Below, piece after piece: positions 44,577 to 54,023 of a DNA stretch of 64,000 nt. How positions within the stretch are numbered: position 1 is the stretch's first letter; each line of letters begins with the position of its first letter. The stretch is taken from NCBI GenBank assembly GCA_903970445.1, contig CAJCIP010000062.1, forward strand, positions 1-64,000. The letters run 5' to 3'. A program made the translations under genes and the position numbers. The notes below the pieces were generated by a model, which saw only the letters and a program-made list of their open reading frames with translations, was not told the origin of the DNA and did not search any database. This DNA is from Verrucomicrobia bacterium Tous-C9LFEB. GTDB taxonomy: Bacteria; Acidobacteriota; Terriglobia; Terriglobales; Acidobacteriaceae.

Positions 44577-44867
44577 ATGAAGCCCTCTCAAGCATTTACC
44601 CTGCATCGTGAGGCCATACGTGAGGTTGTCGCTGCGTCGAAACTGGAGAATCCGCGGCTGTTTGGGTCCGCCCTGCATGGCGACGATATAGAGGGCAGCG
44701 ATCTCGACATCTTGGTGGACGCACCTAGCGGCACAAGCCTGTTCGATTTGGCGAGACTTCAGATTGCGCTGGAAGCTCAGGTTGGTATCGCTGTTGACGT
44801 TCGAACGGCATTCGAGCTACCGGAAAAATTCCGCTCGTGTGTTCTCGCCGAAGCACTTCCCGTATGA
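44577..44867 (+). CDS. MntA-type nucleotidyltransferase (antitoxin)
   Basis: Small polymerase-beta-like nucleotidyltransferase of 96 residues. The motif LFGSALHGDDIEGSDLDIL contains GS followed by the SDLD metal pair in the spacing of MntA antitoxins. Family members AMPylate the partner HepT, disabling its RNase. It overlaps the next gene by four bases (ATGA), so the pair is expressed together. A TAAAAT box lies about 13 bases before the ATG; it may be a -10 element with a very short leader. Confidence 0.88.
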   Translation: MKPSQAFTLHREAIREVVAASKLENPRLFGSALHGDDIEGSDLDILVDAPSGTSLFDLARLQIALEAQVGIAVDVRTAFELPEKFRSCVLAEALPV

Positions 44868-45232
44868 GCCGTCATGCCTTACGAGCACCCGATTACATGC
44901 AGCACATGCTAGATGCCGCTAATCGTGTAGCACTGTACATACAAGGCAAGCGTTACGAGTTCGTCGCAGACCGCTTAGTACAGGATGCTGTCTTGCACAA
45001 CCTACTGATTCTGGGTGAGGCGTCGAGGAATTTCTTGAAGGTTCTCCCCAACGCACCAGACTACTTTCCTGCTATTCCATTCGCTGACATCTATGCAACG
45101 CGAAACCGTCTGATACACGGCTATTTCCTGATCGATTTTGAGATCGTCTGGGCTTTAGTCAGCGAGGAAATTCCAGAGCTTCGTGTCACCCTGCGGAACG
45201 CCATTGAGTCATGGCCATCACACTTACCTTAG
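44864..45232 (+). CDS. HepT-like ribonuclease toxin (DUF86)
   Basis: Helical HEPN-domain protein of about 122 residues. The RNase motif RX4-6HXY is present as RNRLIHGYF (about residues 90-98), with the Tyr that would be the AMPylation target. The preceding ILGEASRNF and FADIYATRNR are typical of the family. ATG at 44864 overlaps the MntA stop, the usual coupling. An upstream GTG-type frame start at 44837 lies within mntA and is unlikely. Confidence 0.88.
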   Translation: MSRHALRAPDYMQHMLDAANRVALYIQGKRYEFVADRLVQDAVLHNLLILGEASRNFLKVLPNAPDYFPAIPFADIYATRNRLIHGYFLIDFEIVWALVSEEIPELRVTLRNAIESWPSHLP

Positions 45233-45245
45233 AAAGTCAGAGCCA

Positions 45246-47990
45246 ATGGGTTATTCGATCAGGAACTTTACCCTTCAGGGAGTAGTTTTCGCCCTGATCG
45301 GTCTGAGCGCCTCAGGAGCGCAAACGATCTTCACCGATCCAGCAAACCTGCGCGGCGAGCGCGTGAAGCCCCGGGATGGCCGCGAGTTGCCCATCGACCA
45401 GGGCGCGCGCGGACTGGAACAGACGCTGCGCAAGCTGAACACGCGTGCATCGCTGATGTTCATCGTGGCGCACCCCGACGACGAAGACGGCGGGATGTTG
45501 ACGTATTGCTCGCGCGGACTGGGCGCGCGTGTAGCGATGCTGACGCTGACCCGCGGCGAGGGCGGACAGAATGCCATGACCGGCGACTTCGAAGACGCGC
45601 TTGGGCTTCTACGTACGCAGGAGCTGCTGGCGGCTGACCGGTATTTCGGCGTCGATCAAATGTTTGGAACGGAAGTTGATTTTGGTTTCTCGAAAACGAA
45701 AGAAGAGGCGTTCAGCAAGTGGACGCACGAGCGCGTGCTTTACGACGCGGTACGGGCCGTACGGCTATACCGGCCGATGGTGATTGCGGCGACGTTCATC
45801 GGCGGTGTGACGGATGGCCATGGACAGCACCAGGTGTCGGGTGAGATTGCACAGGAAGTGTTCAAAGCCGCGGGGGACCCGAAGGTATTTCCGGAGCTGG
45901 CGAAGGAAGGCATTCTACCGTGGCAACCGCTGAAGGTGTACGCCCGTGTGCCGCGAGGTGCCATTACGTCGCAGGGCCTGTTTGACTATGCAACCAACCA
46001 ATACACGCCGGCGAAGTTCACGAACTATGTGACAGGGGAAGTGACCACGACAACTCCTTCTGCAGATGTGATCGTTCACGAGGGAAAGATCGACCCACTA
46101 TTGAGCGCACCAGGTGAAGCGGCCAAAAGCTATGTGCAGTTTGCGCGCGCTGGTCTGGGTCAGCAGAAGTCGCAGATTGGCGGTAATGAGCGTGTGCCAC
46201 CGGCGGGTGTGTATGACGTGGGGTATCACAGGTATGGGTCGAGGGTAGCGACGCAGAAAGATGGACCTGAGGCAAGCTTTTTTGAAGGCTTAGATACCTC
46301 TGTCGCGAGTATTCAAACGCTGCTGCCAGCCATGTCAGAAGACCTCCGCAAACAGTTAGCAAAATTGAGTCTGGAGCTGGAATACCCCACTCATCTTTTG
46401 GACGGCAGGAGTCCGGAAACGCTGGCGCCAGGTCTCGCAGGTGCGATGCGAACGACGGATGCGCTTCTCTTGGAAATTCAGAAGAGGTACCCACCTGAGG
46501 CCGGAGCAAACGCGCTTCACGAGCTTCGAGTAAAACGCGCTCAGATCAACGATGCGCTGGTTCTTGCGCTCGGACTCTCGATGCAAGTTGAAACGAAGGA
46601 CAGCGTCGCGCCTGCAGGAGCACCCGCATCGGCGCATGAGCGTGTCGAGCAGACGAGTCGCACGCAACTGCAATACGTGCGGGGATGGAGTTCTGGAAGC
46701 AATGGACATGGCATAGGCGATGGTGCTGCCGGTGATGGTGGGCCGAGCTTTCACCTTGCAGCTGAAAAACCCCTGGAGCGTGATTGTGGGCTGTCCGCGG
46801 ACGACGCGGAGATAACGCGGCCTTACTTCTCACGAAAGAACATCGAGCAGCCGCATTATGACTTGCTCGTTCCTGCTTTGCGCAATGCGCCCACAACTCC
46901 GGCCGCGATGACCTGCTGGAACGAGCTGAAGTTCGACGGGGTCGCGGTTCAGTTCGGAGCTGTCGTGCAACACGAGCGGCAGTCGGTGAGCTTCAATCCA
47001 CCAGCAAGCCTTTCCCTTTCTGCACACGCGCAGATTTTCCCAAGCTCAGCGAGCAGCGTCGATTTCTCCGCGCTTCTGCTTCCCGCGACGGTTGGGACAG
47101 TTCAGCGAACGCTGAAGATCGGCGCAGGCTGGCAGACGGGCCTCGGCATGGGCGATATGAGCGTCGCCGGGCAGACCACGCTCCGGATCAAGAAGATCTC
47201 CCCAAACGCAGGACCGACAATGCTGCAAGCCAGCGTCAAGCTCCCAGACGGTACGTCGATTAGTGAGGGCTTCCGTTCGGTTGGATACGGCGACCTCCCC
47301 AGAACGAACTTCTACAGACCAGCCACGATACGGGTGGTACCGGCAGATCTGAAGCTGCCCTTGCACGCGCGCATCGGCTATTTGCCAGGCACCGGAGATG
47401 GGGTTCTCGACGCTCTATCCTCGATCGGTCTGGCGCCGACTGTGTTGTCTGTGGATGACTTGAACGCGCAGAAGCTCGCGCAGTACGACACCGTCATTCT
47501 GGGTGTGAGGACCTATGCGGCGCATGCTGATCTGCATGGCGCGCCGACGAGGGCCCTGCTGGAGTTCGCGCGTAGTGGCGGCAACGTTGTGCTGCAGTAT
47601 CAAACTTCGGAATTTGTGGGAGACGACGCTCCGTTTCCACTCGCTTTGGGAAACGCTGAGAAGGTTGTCGACGAGACGGACGCGGTGAGATTGCTCGATC
47701 CGTCGGCTGCGTCGCTTTCAAGTCCGAACAAACTCAACTCCGCAGATTTCCATGGCTGGGTCGAGGAGCGGGGGCATGGATTTCTGCAGAGCTGGGATGC
47801 GCAATACACAGCACTGACGGAGACAGCTGATCCAGGCCAGGCACCGCAGCGTGGCGGATGGGTCACAGCCCGCGTAGGTCGCGGGAACTGGACATACTGC
47901 GGGTTTGCGCTCTACCGGCAGTTGCCTGAGGCGGTGCCGGGAGCCTATCGCATCCTCATGAATCAGCTTGCCTTGGCAGATCAGCAATAA
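45246..47990 (+). CDS. Large secreted PIG-L family protein
   Basis: Probable exported zinc deacetylase of 914 residues. A 25-residue signal peptide is likely (GVVFALIGLSASGAQT). The catalytic PIG-L domain is at about residues 70-330, with AHPDDEDGGMLTY and GVTDGHGQHQVSG providing the zinc ligands. The remainder (400-914) is a beta-rich extension without a named family to my eye; it ends with a region resembling glutamine amidotransferase-like folds (YLPGTGDGVLDALSSIG...YDTVILGVRTYAAH). The substrate is unknown, perhaps an extracellular acetylated polysaccharide. ATG at 45246 gives a proper signal peptide; the earlier frame at 45183 overlaps HepT. Confidence 0.8.
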   Translation: MGYSIRNFTLQGVVFALIGLSASGAQTIFTDPANLRGERVKPRDGRELPIDQGARGLEQTLRKLNTRASLMFIVAHPDDEDGGMLTYCSRGLGARVAMLTLTRGEGGQNAMTGDFEDALGLLRTQELLAADRYFGVDQMFGTEVDFGFSKTKEEAFSKWTHERVLYDAVRAVRLYRPMVIAATFIGGVTDGHGQHQVSGEIAQEVFKAAGDPKVFPELAKEGILPWQPLKVYARVPRGAITSQGLFDYATNQYTPAKFTNYVTGEVTTTTPSADVIVHEGKIDPLLSAPGEAAKSYVQFARAGLGQQKSQIGGNERVPPAGVYDVGYHRYGSRVATQKDGPEASFFEGLDTSVASIQTLLPAMSEDLRKQLAKLSLELEYPTHLLDGRSPETLAPGLAGAMRTTDALLLEIQKRYPPEAGANALHELRVKRAQINDALVLALGLSMQVETKDSVAPAGAPASAHERVEQTSRTQLQYVRGWSSGSNGHGIGDGAAGDGGPSFHLAAEKPLERDCGLSADDAEITRPYFSRKNIEQPHYDLLVPALRNAPTTPAAMTCWNELKFDGVAVQFGAVVQHERQSVSFNPPASLSLSAHAQIFPSSASSVDFSALLLPATVGTVQRTLKIGAGWQTGLGMGDMSVAGQTTLRIKKISPNAGPTMLQASVKLPDGTSISEGFRSVGYGDLPRTNFYRPATIRVVPADLKLPLHARIGYLPGTGDGVLDALSSIGLAPTVLSVDDLNAQKLAQYDTVILGVRTYAAHADLHGAPTRALLEFARSGGNVVLQYQTSEFVGDDAPFPLALGNAEKVVDETDAVRLLDPSAASLSSPNKLNSADFHGWVEERGHGFLQSWDAQYTALTETADPGQAPQRGGWVTARVGRGNWTYCGFALYRQLPEAVPGAYRILMNQLALADQQ

Positions 47991-48023
47991 CGAGCGCTCA
48001 GGGAACCGGGAGCGAGCTAAGTA

Positions 48024-48064
48024 CAACCACAATGGCCTCCCGTTGCGGGAGGCCATTGTGGTTG
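48024..48064. terminator. Strong bidirectional terminator
   Basis: A 19-base perfect inverted repeat (CAACCACAATGGCCTCCCG and its complement) with a three-base TTG loop lies between the convergent PIG-L and TPR-like genes. It is flanked by A/T-rich bases on both sides, though a long T-run is not present. It is the strongest hairpin in the window. Confidence 0.85.
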
Positions 48065-48078
48065 AGGCGTAGGTGTTC

Positions 48079-49485
48079 TTAGCGACGGCGAGGCGCAGGG
48101 CGACGAACCGGAGCAGCAGCCTTCTTCGGAACAATGGCACCATCGCTCATGGTGATGAGCAAGGGAGCCGATGTGTACGCTGAGTAGGTTCCAGTGAGTG
48201 AGACCTTGGTGAACGCTGCCGGAACCTTTGCCGCAGGCAGCGGGTCCTTCAGGTCAAACTCAAAGTCTGGCGTCTTGCTTTGCACCGCATCGTCAGATAC
48301 GGCGACGAGCACCTTGGTCGGTGTGGCGCTCACAACGAGCACATCCGGGAACTCCACGGACTTTCCTTTAACCGAGTTGAATGCCTTATCGGCATTCGTT
48401 GGGCAAGCAGCAGGCGCAGCAGCAGGAGCGGGCGTTGCCGCAGTCGCGGAGGAGTCTGCCGATGCGGGGGCCGCTGCCGGCGTGGCAGCTCCGGCGCACT
48501 TGGGATCGGGGTCAGCGCCATACTGCAGCACGAACTCGCGATCGCTGACAGCGAGCGTGGAAAGATCAGGCGTCGTTGCGATCAGGTTGCTGACAATGTC
48601 CGCAGGCTTGGGAGCAGGCTTGATGTTGGCGATTGCTGCCGGAGGATCGAGACTGGTAGGCGCCAGGGCAGCGATCTGATCGTAACCATCCTTGCTGCCG
48701 TGGTATTTGGCATAGCAATACTGTGCGAGTTTGGTCACGTCCGGTTTGAGCGCTGGAGGCGCGTAGTAGCCGGCGCGTGTTGCCCACCATGTGCAGTTCA
48801 GGTAGTCGGGCGGATTGGACGTGTAGTATGCGTTGGCGAGCGTCAGCATGTCCTGCAGCACAGGGCTCGGCTTCTGCGTGTCAGCAACAGGCGCATTGTC
48901 TACTTCTGTCTTCAGCGCAGCGATTGCGCCGGCATTGTCTTTCTTCGCTAGGTCGTCGTCCGCAATCGCGCTTTCGAAGGTGGGCATTGCTGCCTTCTTC
49001 AGCGTGTCGAAATCCGAATCAGACATGTCCTTCGGCTTGGAGGCGTTCAAACCCGTCTGGGCGAAGGTCGCTACTTTGTCGAGGGCCGCCTGCTTTGCGG
49101 CCGGGTCGGTCATTGCATCCGCGTCGGTGCGCCGCAGGTAGACCTCGAAGGTCAACGCGCGAAGATTGTTGGGGTCTACCTGAAGCAGACGGTCGGCGGC
49201 ATCGAGCGTCTTCGCGGTGTCATTGGACTGGCTGTATGCGAAGAGAAGCTGCGCGAGAACGTCAGGCTTCACAGCAGAATTCGGATATGCCTTTAGGTAG
49301 TCTTCAAATGCCGCCGCTTTGGCGGCAGGCGTTGTGGCCGTGTTGGCGGCGTTGTACTTCGCATACTCATCTGCGGACATCTGGACCTGTCCCGCTTGAG
49401 CGGCCTGTGGCTGAGCAAAGCTGTATGGCGCGAAAGGCGCGACGCTGGCCACAGCCAGAAGAGAAGCAAGTACGACCTTCTTCAT
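48079..49485 (-). CDS. Secreted TPR-like protein, unknown function
   Basis: 468 residues with a clear signal peptide (MKKVVLASLLAVASVAPFAPYSFAQ, about 25 residues). Residues 35-230 contain helical Ala-rich repeats resembling tetratricopeptides (AFEDYLKAYPNSAVKPDVLAQLLFAY-type units). A central Ala/Pro-rich low-complexity linker is at about 340-370. The last 90 residues are a beta-rich domain ending in a basic tail. The name is not recognised; periplasmic assembly or cell-envelope roles would fit. GAGGAG eight bases before the ATG, and a near-consensus sigma70 promoter 108-136 bases upstream. Confidence 0.75.
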   Translation of the reverse strand: MKKVVLASLLAVASVAPFAPYSFAQPQAAQAGQVQMSADEYAKYNAANTATTPAAKAAAFEDYLKAYPNSAVKPDVLAQLLFAYSQSNDTAKTLDAADRLLQVDPNNLRALTFEVYLRRTDADAMTDPAAKQAALDKVATFAQTGLNASKPKDMSDSDFDTLKKAAMPTFESAIADDDLAKKDNAGAIAALKTEVDNAPVADTQKPSPVLQDMLTLANAYYTSNPPDYLNCTWWATRAGYYAPPALKPDVTKLAQYCYAKYHGSKDGYDQIAALAPTSLDPPAAIANIKPAPKPADIVSNLIATTPDLSTLAVSDREFVLQYGADPDPKCAGAATPAAAPASADSSATAATPAPAAAPAACPTNADKAFNSVKGKSVEFPDVLVVSATPTKVLVAVSDDAVQSKTPDFEFDLKDPLPAAKVPAAFTKVSLTGTYSAYTSAPLLITMSDGAIVPKKAAAPVRRPAPRRR

Positions 49486-49802
49486 AAACAGAACTCCTCG
49501 GTAATCCCGATGATCAGATGGTATTGAAGTAGCGCAAGGCGCCCTGTGGAACCGCTCCCCTGCTACAGCGGAGACTACGGTGGATGATGCGGATTATAGA
49601 AACCATGTTGCCCTGACGCAACTTAGGTCCGATTGCGACAGAATCAAGGGGTCTGTGTGCAGCCAGAACTGAAGATGGCAGAGCGTGAAAGCCGGGATGC
49701 GCAAGATGTAGGTTCTGCCCTGCCTTATCCACAACATCTTGGCGTCGGCTGTTGATTCCACGGGTTCGCGCACCATACGATTCGACCTAGAAGCCGCACG
49801 GC
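49486..49802. other. 317-base divergent intergenic region before SMC
   Basis: Contains the sigma70-type promoter of the minus-strand TPR-like gene (49593-49621) and no gene. No strong promoter for SMC was recognised. Composition is slightly more AT-rich than the genes. Confidence 0.5.
49593..49621 (-). promoter_or_regulatory. Sigma70-type promoter of the TPR-like gene
   Basis: On the minus strand TTGCGT (-35) is followed by exactly 17 bases and a perfect TATAAT (-10). The start would be about seven bases further on, giving a leader of about 100 bases before the ATG at 49485. It is the clearest housekeeping promoter in the window. Confidence 0.75.
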
Positions 49803-52800
49803 GTGCGTCCACACAATCAAGAGGTCCTTACTTCATTGCTCAAGCTCAAGAAAGTCCAGATTCTCGGCTTCAAATCGTTTTGCGACCGCACAGAGTTGCA
49901 GCTGGCCGGTGAAGGCATTGCCGCGGTGGTCGGACCGAACGGGTGCGGCAAGTCGAATATCTCGGATGCAATTACGTGGGTGCTGGGTGAGCAGTCGGCG
50001 AAGTCTCTGCGCGGGATCAAGATGGAAGATGTCATTTTCGCGGGGACACGTGACCGTAAGCCGACGGGTATGGCTGAGGTTTCGCTGACTCTGGTGGACC
50101 CGGAAGTGTACGACGGCGCGACGCTGGCGGAAGGCGAGCCTGAGATTTACTCGGACGGGCAGCCAGTTTCTAACGCGCCGACGCCGATCTCCGGCGAGGA
50201 CTGGGACGAATCAGCTCTGCGTGCACAGTCCGCAGAGGAAACAGAAGAAGCAGTAGCGGAAGCTCAGCCGGGCGTGACATACGAGGCGGAGAGCGCGAAG
50301 AAAGATGGCGAGGAGCAGGTTAGCGCTGAGGCTGCCGAGGGCGTCAGCTCGAACAACGTGGTGTTAAAGATCCGGCGACGCAAGTTTGGGCGTGCGCCGG
50401 TGCGTGCGGGTGAAATCACAGTCACCCGCCGGCTGTTTCGTACGGGCGACTCGGAATACCTCCTGAATGGCAAGATCTGCCGCCTTCGCGACATCCAGGA
50501 CATCTTCATGGGCACCGGTCTTGGTGGCGAGAGCTACGCGATCATCGGGCAGGAGCGCATTGGGCAGATTCTTTCGTCGAAACCGCTCGATCGTCGCGGA
50601 ATTATTGAGGAAGCTGCGGGCATCACTCGCTTCAAGACAAAGAAGCGGCTGGCTGAGCTGCGGCTTGAAAGCGCGAAGCAGAACCTGTCGCGGGTGAACG
50701 ACATCTTTGAAGAAGTTACCCGGCAAATGGGAACGCTGAAACGCCAGGCCGCAAAGGCCGAGCGTTACGGCGCACTGCGCGAAGAGCTTCGCGGCAAGCT
50801 GCGCGTCGTGCTGGCAAGCCGCTTATCGCAAATGGACGCGGAGCAGAGCGCGGCGTACGCGGAGATCGCGCGCTTGGCATCGCTGGTTGACGCGCAGTCC
50901 GCGGATCTCGAACGCATGGACGCAGAGCACTCCGCTGGTGTCGCTCGTGGCTACGAGCTGGACGGACGCATTCGTGAGGCCGGAGCAAAAGCGAATTCCA
51001 GCGCGGTGGAGCTGGAGCGCATTGCTTCACGCACGCAGTCGAATACGGAGCGCGTTTCCGATCTTACGCAGCGGATCGCCAGCAGCAATGATGAACTGAG
51101 CCACGCACGCGCACAGCTCGAAACGCTGTCGGGTGAGCTGGAGCAGCATCGCAGCTTCCTGGAAAACGCGACCTCTGAGTCAACGAACTCGCGTGACGCA
51201 GCACAGGCGCAGCAAGCGCAGGCGCAGGCCGCGACGCGGGAAGTGCTCGCGGCGGAAGCATTGGCGGAGAATCAGCGGCGTAGTGCGATTGGCTCGATGC
51301 AGCGCGCCAATCAGGCTCGCAATGAGCAGGCTCAAGCTGAGGCTGCGCTAGCTGGACTAGAGCGCGAAAGCGAGCGGCTTAGTGGTGAGTCGGAGCATGC
51401 GCGAGCGGAGCTCGAACAGCTCGGACAGCAGCGCGGACAAGCGAGGCTTTCGTTTGAGGATGTGACGGAGCGGTTGAAGCGGCTGGAAAGCGAGATTGTT
51501 GATCTTCGCCACAGCCTGGAACAGAAGCGCTTGCAGGAAACGCAGTCGCGTCGTCGCGGCGATGAGCTACGCGCGGAGCTGGCGACATACATGGGCCGTC
51601 GCAGCTCGCTGGAAGCGCTGATTCGTGAGCACAGCTACTCCACGGATACCGTGCGGAATATCTTTCGCGAGAACGCAAAACGCTCACAACAGAACGCGGC
51701 TGGACTCGCGCCCGTGGGCACACTCGCTGACTTTCTCGAGGTGCAGGGCCAGTACGAAAACGTGGTCGATGAGTTTCTGCGCGAAGAGCTGAACTACGTT
51801 GTGGTGAAGAGCTGGGATGCGGCAAACGAAGGCATGCGCATGCTCCAGTCCGAGGTCGCCGGGCGCGCAACCTTCCTTGTGCATCCGAACGATTCGCAAG
51901 CGGCGTTCCCGTTCGCGGATGGCATGGTAAGCGCCACGCACCCCAGCAATTCCGGCGTGGTGCCGTTGAAAGATTGCATCCGCGTGCTGGATGGCTTCGG
52001 TCGCTCGCTCGAAGTAATTCTGCCGAAGCTGCGCGAGGGCTTCGTGGCACCGGATTCCGAGACGGCGCGCACCCTTGCTCTGTCGAATCCGCAATCATTC
52101 TTCCTCTCTCCCAATGGCGAGACGTTCCACAACGTCACCGTGACCGGCGGACGGCAGCGCGAGCAAGGACCCCTGGCGCTGAAGCGTGAGCTTGCCGAAG
52201 TGCAGACCAAGATTGCAGCGCTCGAAGCCGATTTCTCTCAGATCGAAATGGCAACGCTGGCGCTTTCACGTGACATCGCGGAGACAACGAGCGCCCTCGA
52301 CAGCAAGAACCATGAACGACGCGACGCGGAGCGCGAGAGCGCGAACTCGGGCGCGGCCCTGCGGCAGATGGAGTCCGAAGTCGGTCGCATCGAGCGGCGT
52401 CTGCAGGAGTGGCTGATTTCTGCCGAGCGCAACAAGGACAGCCGCCGGCAGAAGCAGGATCTGATCGCTCGCAAGGGCGAAGAAGCCGGACGCTTCGAAG
52501 CAGAACGCGAGGGCATTGAGCAGCAAGTCGCGGAGCTGACCGAGAAGATTGCAGCGCTCCGCGCAAACCGGGAAGAGCTGCAAGCAGCGGCCAGCGAGGC
52601 GAACGCGGCCCTGGCAGGACTGGAAGAGCGGCGCCGCAATGCAGCTGCGAACTTCGAGCAGACGCGTCGCTTGTTTGAAAGCCAGCAGCAGCGGATAGGG
52701 CAGCTTGAGCAAGGCATCGCGAACGCTGCTTCCGAAAAGCAGCGCCGCGAAGAAGAAACGGCAACGCTCGCAGCGCAGCACACGGAGTTGACGGAGATGC

Positions 52801-53744
52801 GCGCGCAGGCTGTTGCCGAGAGCGAAGTGCTAAGCAGCGAAGCAGCCAGTCTGCGCGCAACAATCGCCGAACTCGATGGCAAGCTACGTCAGCTGCGGCA
52901 TGAGACAGAAGCGCTGCGCGAACAGCGTTCCGGCTTCCTGGCGCGCTCCGCGAAACTGACTTCGGACCTCGAACACTTGCAAGAGACCTGCATCAACGAT
53001 CTCTCCGTGGAAGCAAAGACACTTCGCGAAGACGAATCGATTGCGCGGATTGAAGCTGATGCGCTACACGCGGAAGACGAAGCTGCGCGAGCGCTGAAGC
53101 AACGTCTCGAAGCGATGGGACCGGTGAACATGATGGCGCTCGAGGAATATACCGAGACGGCAGAACGCCACGGGTTCCTGGAGACGCAGCGCAGGGACCT
53201 GCTGGAATCCATCGAAAACACGCAGGCTTCCATCAAAGAAATCGACGAAGTGTCGCGCGAGAAGTTCGATCATGCTTTCAAGATCATCAACGAGAACTTC
53301 GCTGTAACGTTCACCAAGCTCTTCGGCGGCGGACAGGCGTACATGAAGCTGACGGACGAAGCAAACTCCGCCGAAAGCGGCATCGACATCATCGCGTCAC
53401 CGCCTGGCAAGAAGCTGCAGAATGTGCTGCTGCTTTCCGGTGGCGAGAAGGCGCTGACTGCGCTGTCGCTGCTGGTCGGCATATTCCAGTTCCAGCCCGC
53501 ACCGTTCTGCGTGCTGGACGAAGTGGATGCGCCTCTGGATGAAACGAATGTGGGGCGCTTCGCGCGCCTAATCGGCGACATGTCTGCCACGACGCAGTTT
53601 GTTGTTATTACGCACTCGAAGCGCACGATGGAGCAGGCGGACGTGATGTATGGCGTGACGATGCAGGAGCCGGGCGTGTCGAAGATTGTGAGTGTGTCAC
53701 TGGGCGGCAGGTCGCGGGGACGTGAGGCGCGGACGGCGGCGTAA
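49803..53744 (+). CDS. smc: Chromosome segregation protein SMC with acidic head insertion
   Basis: ATPase that loops and holds chromosomal DNA together with ScpA/ScpB (not in this window). N-terminal head: Walker A GPNGCGKSN (residues 44-52). Between the strand ending at LTLVDPEVYDG (about 101) and AGEITVTRRLF (about 203) lies a 100-residue acidic, low-complexity stretch instead of the usual short loop. Coiled coils, hinge (about 600-760), and the C-terminal head with LLSGGEKALTALSLL and Walker B FCVLDEVDAPLD are complete. 1313 residues exceeds the usual 1150-1200 mainly by that insertion. The start GTG at 49803 may be replaced by TTG at 49836, which has AGAGG upstream. Confidence 0.96.
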   Translation: MRPHNQEVLTSLLKLKKVQILGFKSFCDRTELQLAGEGIAAVVGPNGCGKSNISDAITWVLGEQSAKSLRGIKMEDVIFAGTRDRKPTGMAEVSLTLVDPEVYDGATLAEGEPEIYSDGQPVSNAPTPISGEDWDESALRAQSAEETEEAVAEAQPGVTYEAESAKKDGEEQVSAEAAEGVSSNNVVLKIRRRKFGRAPVRAGEITVTRRLFRTGDSEYLLNGKICRLRDIQDIFMGTGLGGESYAIIGQERIGQILSSKPLDRRGIIEEAAGITRFKTKKRLAELRLESAKQNLSRVNDIFEEVTRQMGTLKRQAAKAERYGALREELRGKLRVVLASRLSQMDAEQSAAYAEIARLASLVDAQSADLERMDAEHSAGVARGYELDGRIREAGAKANSSAVELERIASRTQSNTERVSDLTQRIASSNDELSHARAQLETLSGELEQHRSFLENATSESTNSRDAAQAQQAQAQAATREVLAAEALAENQRRSAIGSMQRANQARNEQAQAEAALAGLERESERLSGESEHARAELEQLGQQRGQARLSFEDVTERLKRLESEIVDLRHSLEQKRLQETQSRRRGDELRAELATYMGRRSSLEALIREHSYSTDTVRNIFRENAKRSQQNAAGLAPVGTLADFLEVQGQYENVVDEFLREELNYVVVKSWDAANEGMRMLQSEVAGRATFLVHPNDSQAAFPFADGMVSATHPSNSGVVPLKDCIRVLDGFGRSLEVILPKLREGFVAPDSETARTLALSNPQSFFLSPNGETFHNVTVTGGRQREQGPLALKRELAEVQTKIAALEADFSQIEMATLALSRDIAETTSALDSKNHERRDAERESANSGAALRQMESEVGRIERRLQEWLISAERNKDSRRQKQDLIARKGEEAGRFEAEREGIEQQVAELTEKIAALRANREELQAAASEANAALAGLEERRRNAAANFEQTRRLFESQQQRIGQLEQGIANAASEKQRREEETATLAAQHTELTEMRAQAVAESEVLSSEAASLRATIAELDGKLRQLRHETEALREQRSGFLARSAKLTSDLEHLQETCINDLSVEAKTLREDESIARIEADALHAEDEAARALKQRLEAMGPVNMMALEEYTETAERHGFLETQRRDLLESIENTQASIKEIDEVSREKFDHAFKIINENFAVTFTKLFGGGQAYMKLTDEANSAESGIDIIASPPGKKLQNVLLLSGGEKALTALSLLVGIFQFQPAPFCVLDEVDAPLDETNVGRFARLIGDMSATTQFVVITHSKRTMEQADVMYGVTMQEPGVSKIVSVSLGGRSRGREARTAA

Positions 53745-53846
53745 GTTCGTCCGTAGCGCTATCTTGGACCAGGGACGTCCTTTCCATCCCAAGTGCCGAG
53801 ATAGCGAAAGCTGTGAAGGCGGCTTTCAGATGGACGAGGCGGAAGA

Positions 53847-54023
53847 ATGAGCGAGAAGACATTTTCCAAAGTGATGCGGGGTTTGAAGGAGGCGAAAGCC
53901 TACGTCGCTGGTGCGCGCGAGGGCTACAAGGTAAGCGTGCCGCCCAATCAAGATTACGGGCAGCGGAGGCAAAATGCGGGGATCTCTCCGCTGCGCACTC
54001 TTCGAGCGCTCCGGTCGAGATGA
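53847..54023 (+). pseudogene. Remnant of an XRE/HigA-type antitoxin gene
   Basis: 58 codons. The first 35 residues (KTFSKVMRGLKEAKAYVAGAR and EGYKVSVP) read like the N-terminal helix of many HigA/XRE antitoxins, just before the usual helix-turn-helix; that helix-turn-helix is missing. The rest of the frame is read through the dispersed repeat at 53971-54025 and stops at the TGA inside its GGTCGAGATGACA end. GAGG lies seven bases before the ATG. Together with the ATGA overlap upstream it looks like a toxin-antitoxin pair broken by the repeat. Confidence 0.45.

Noticed and set aside
51379-52098. 239-codon minus-strand frame in smc
   Set aside because: Low-complexity Arg/Ser-rich shadow of the SMC coiled coil.
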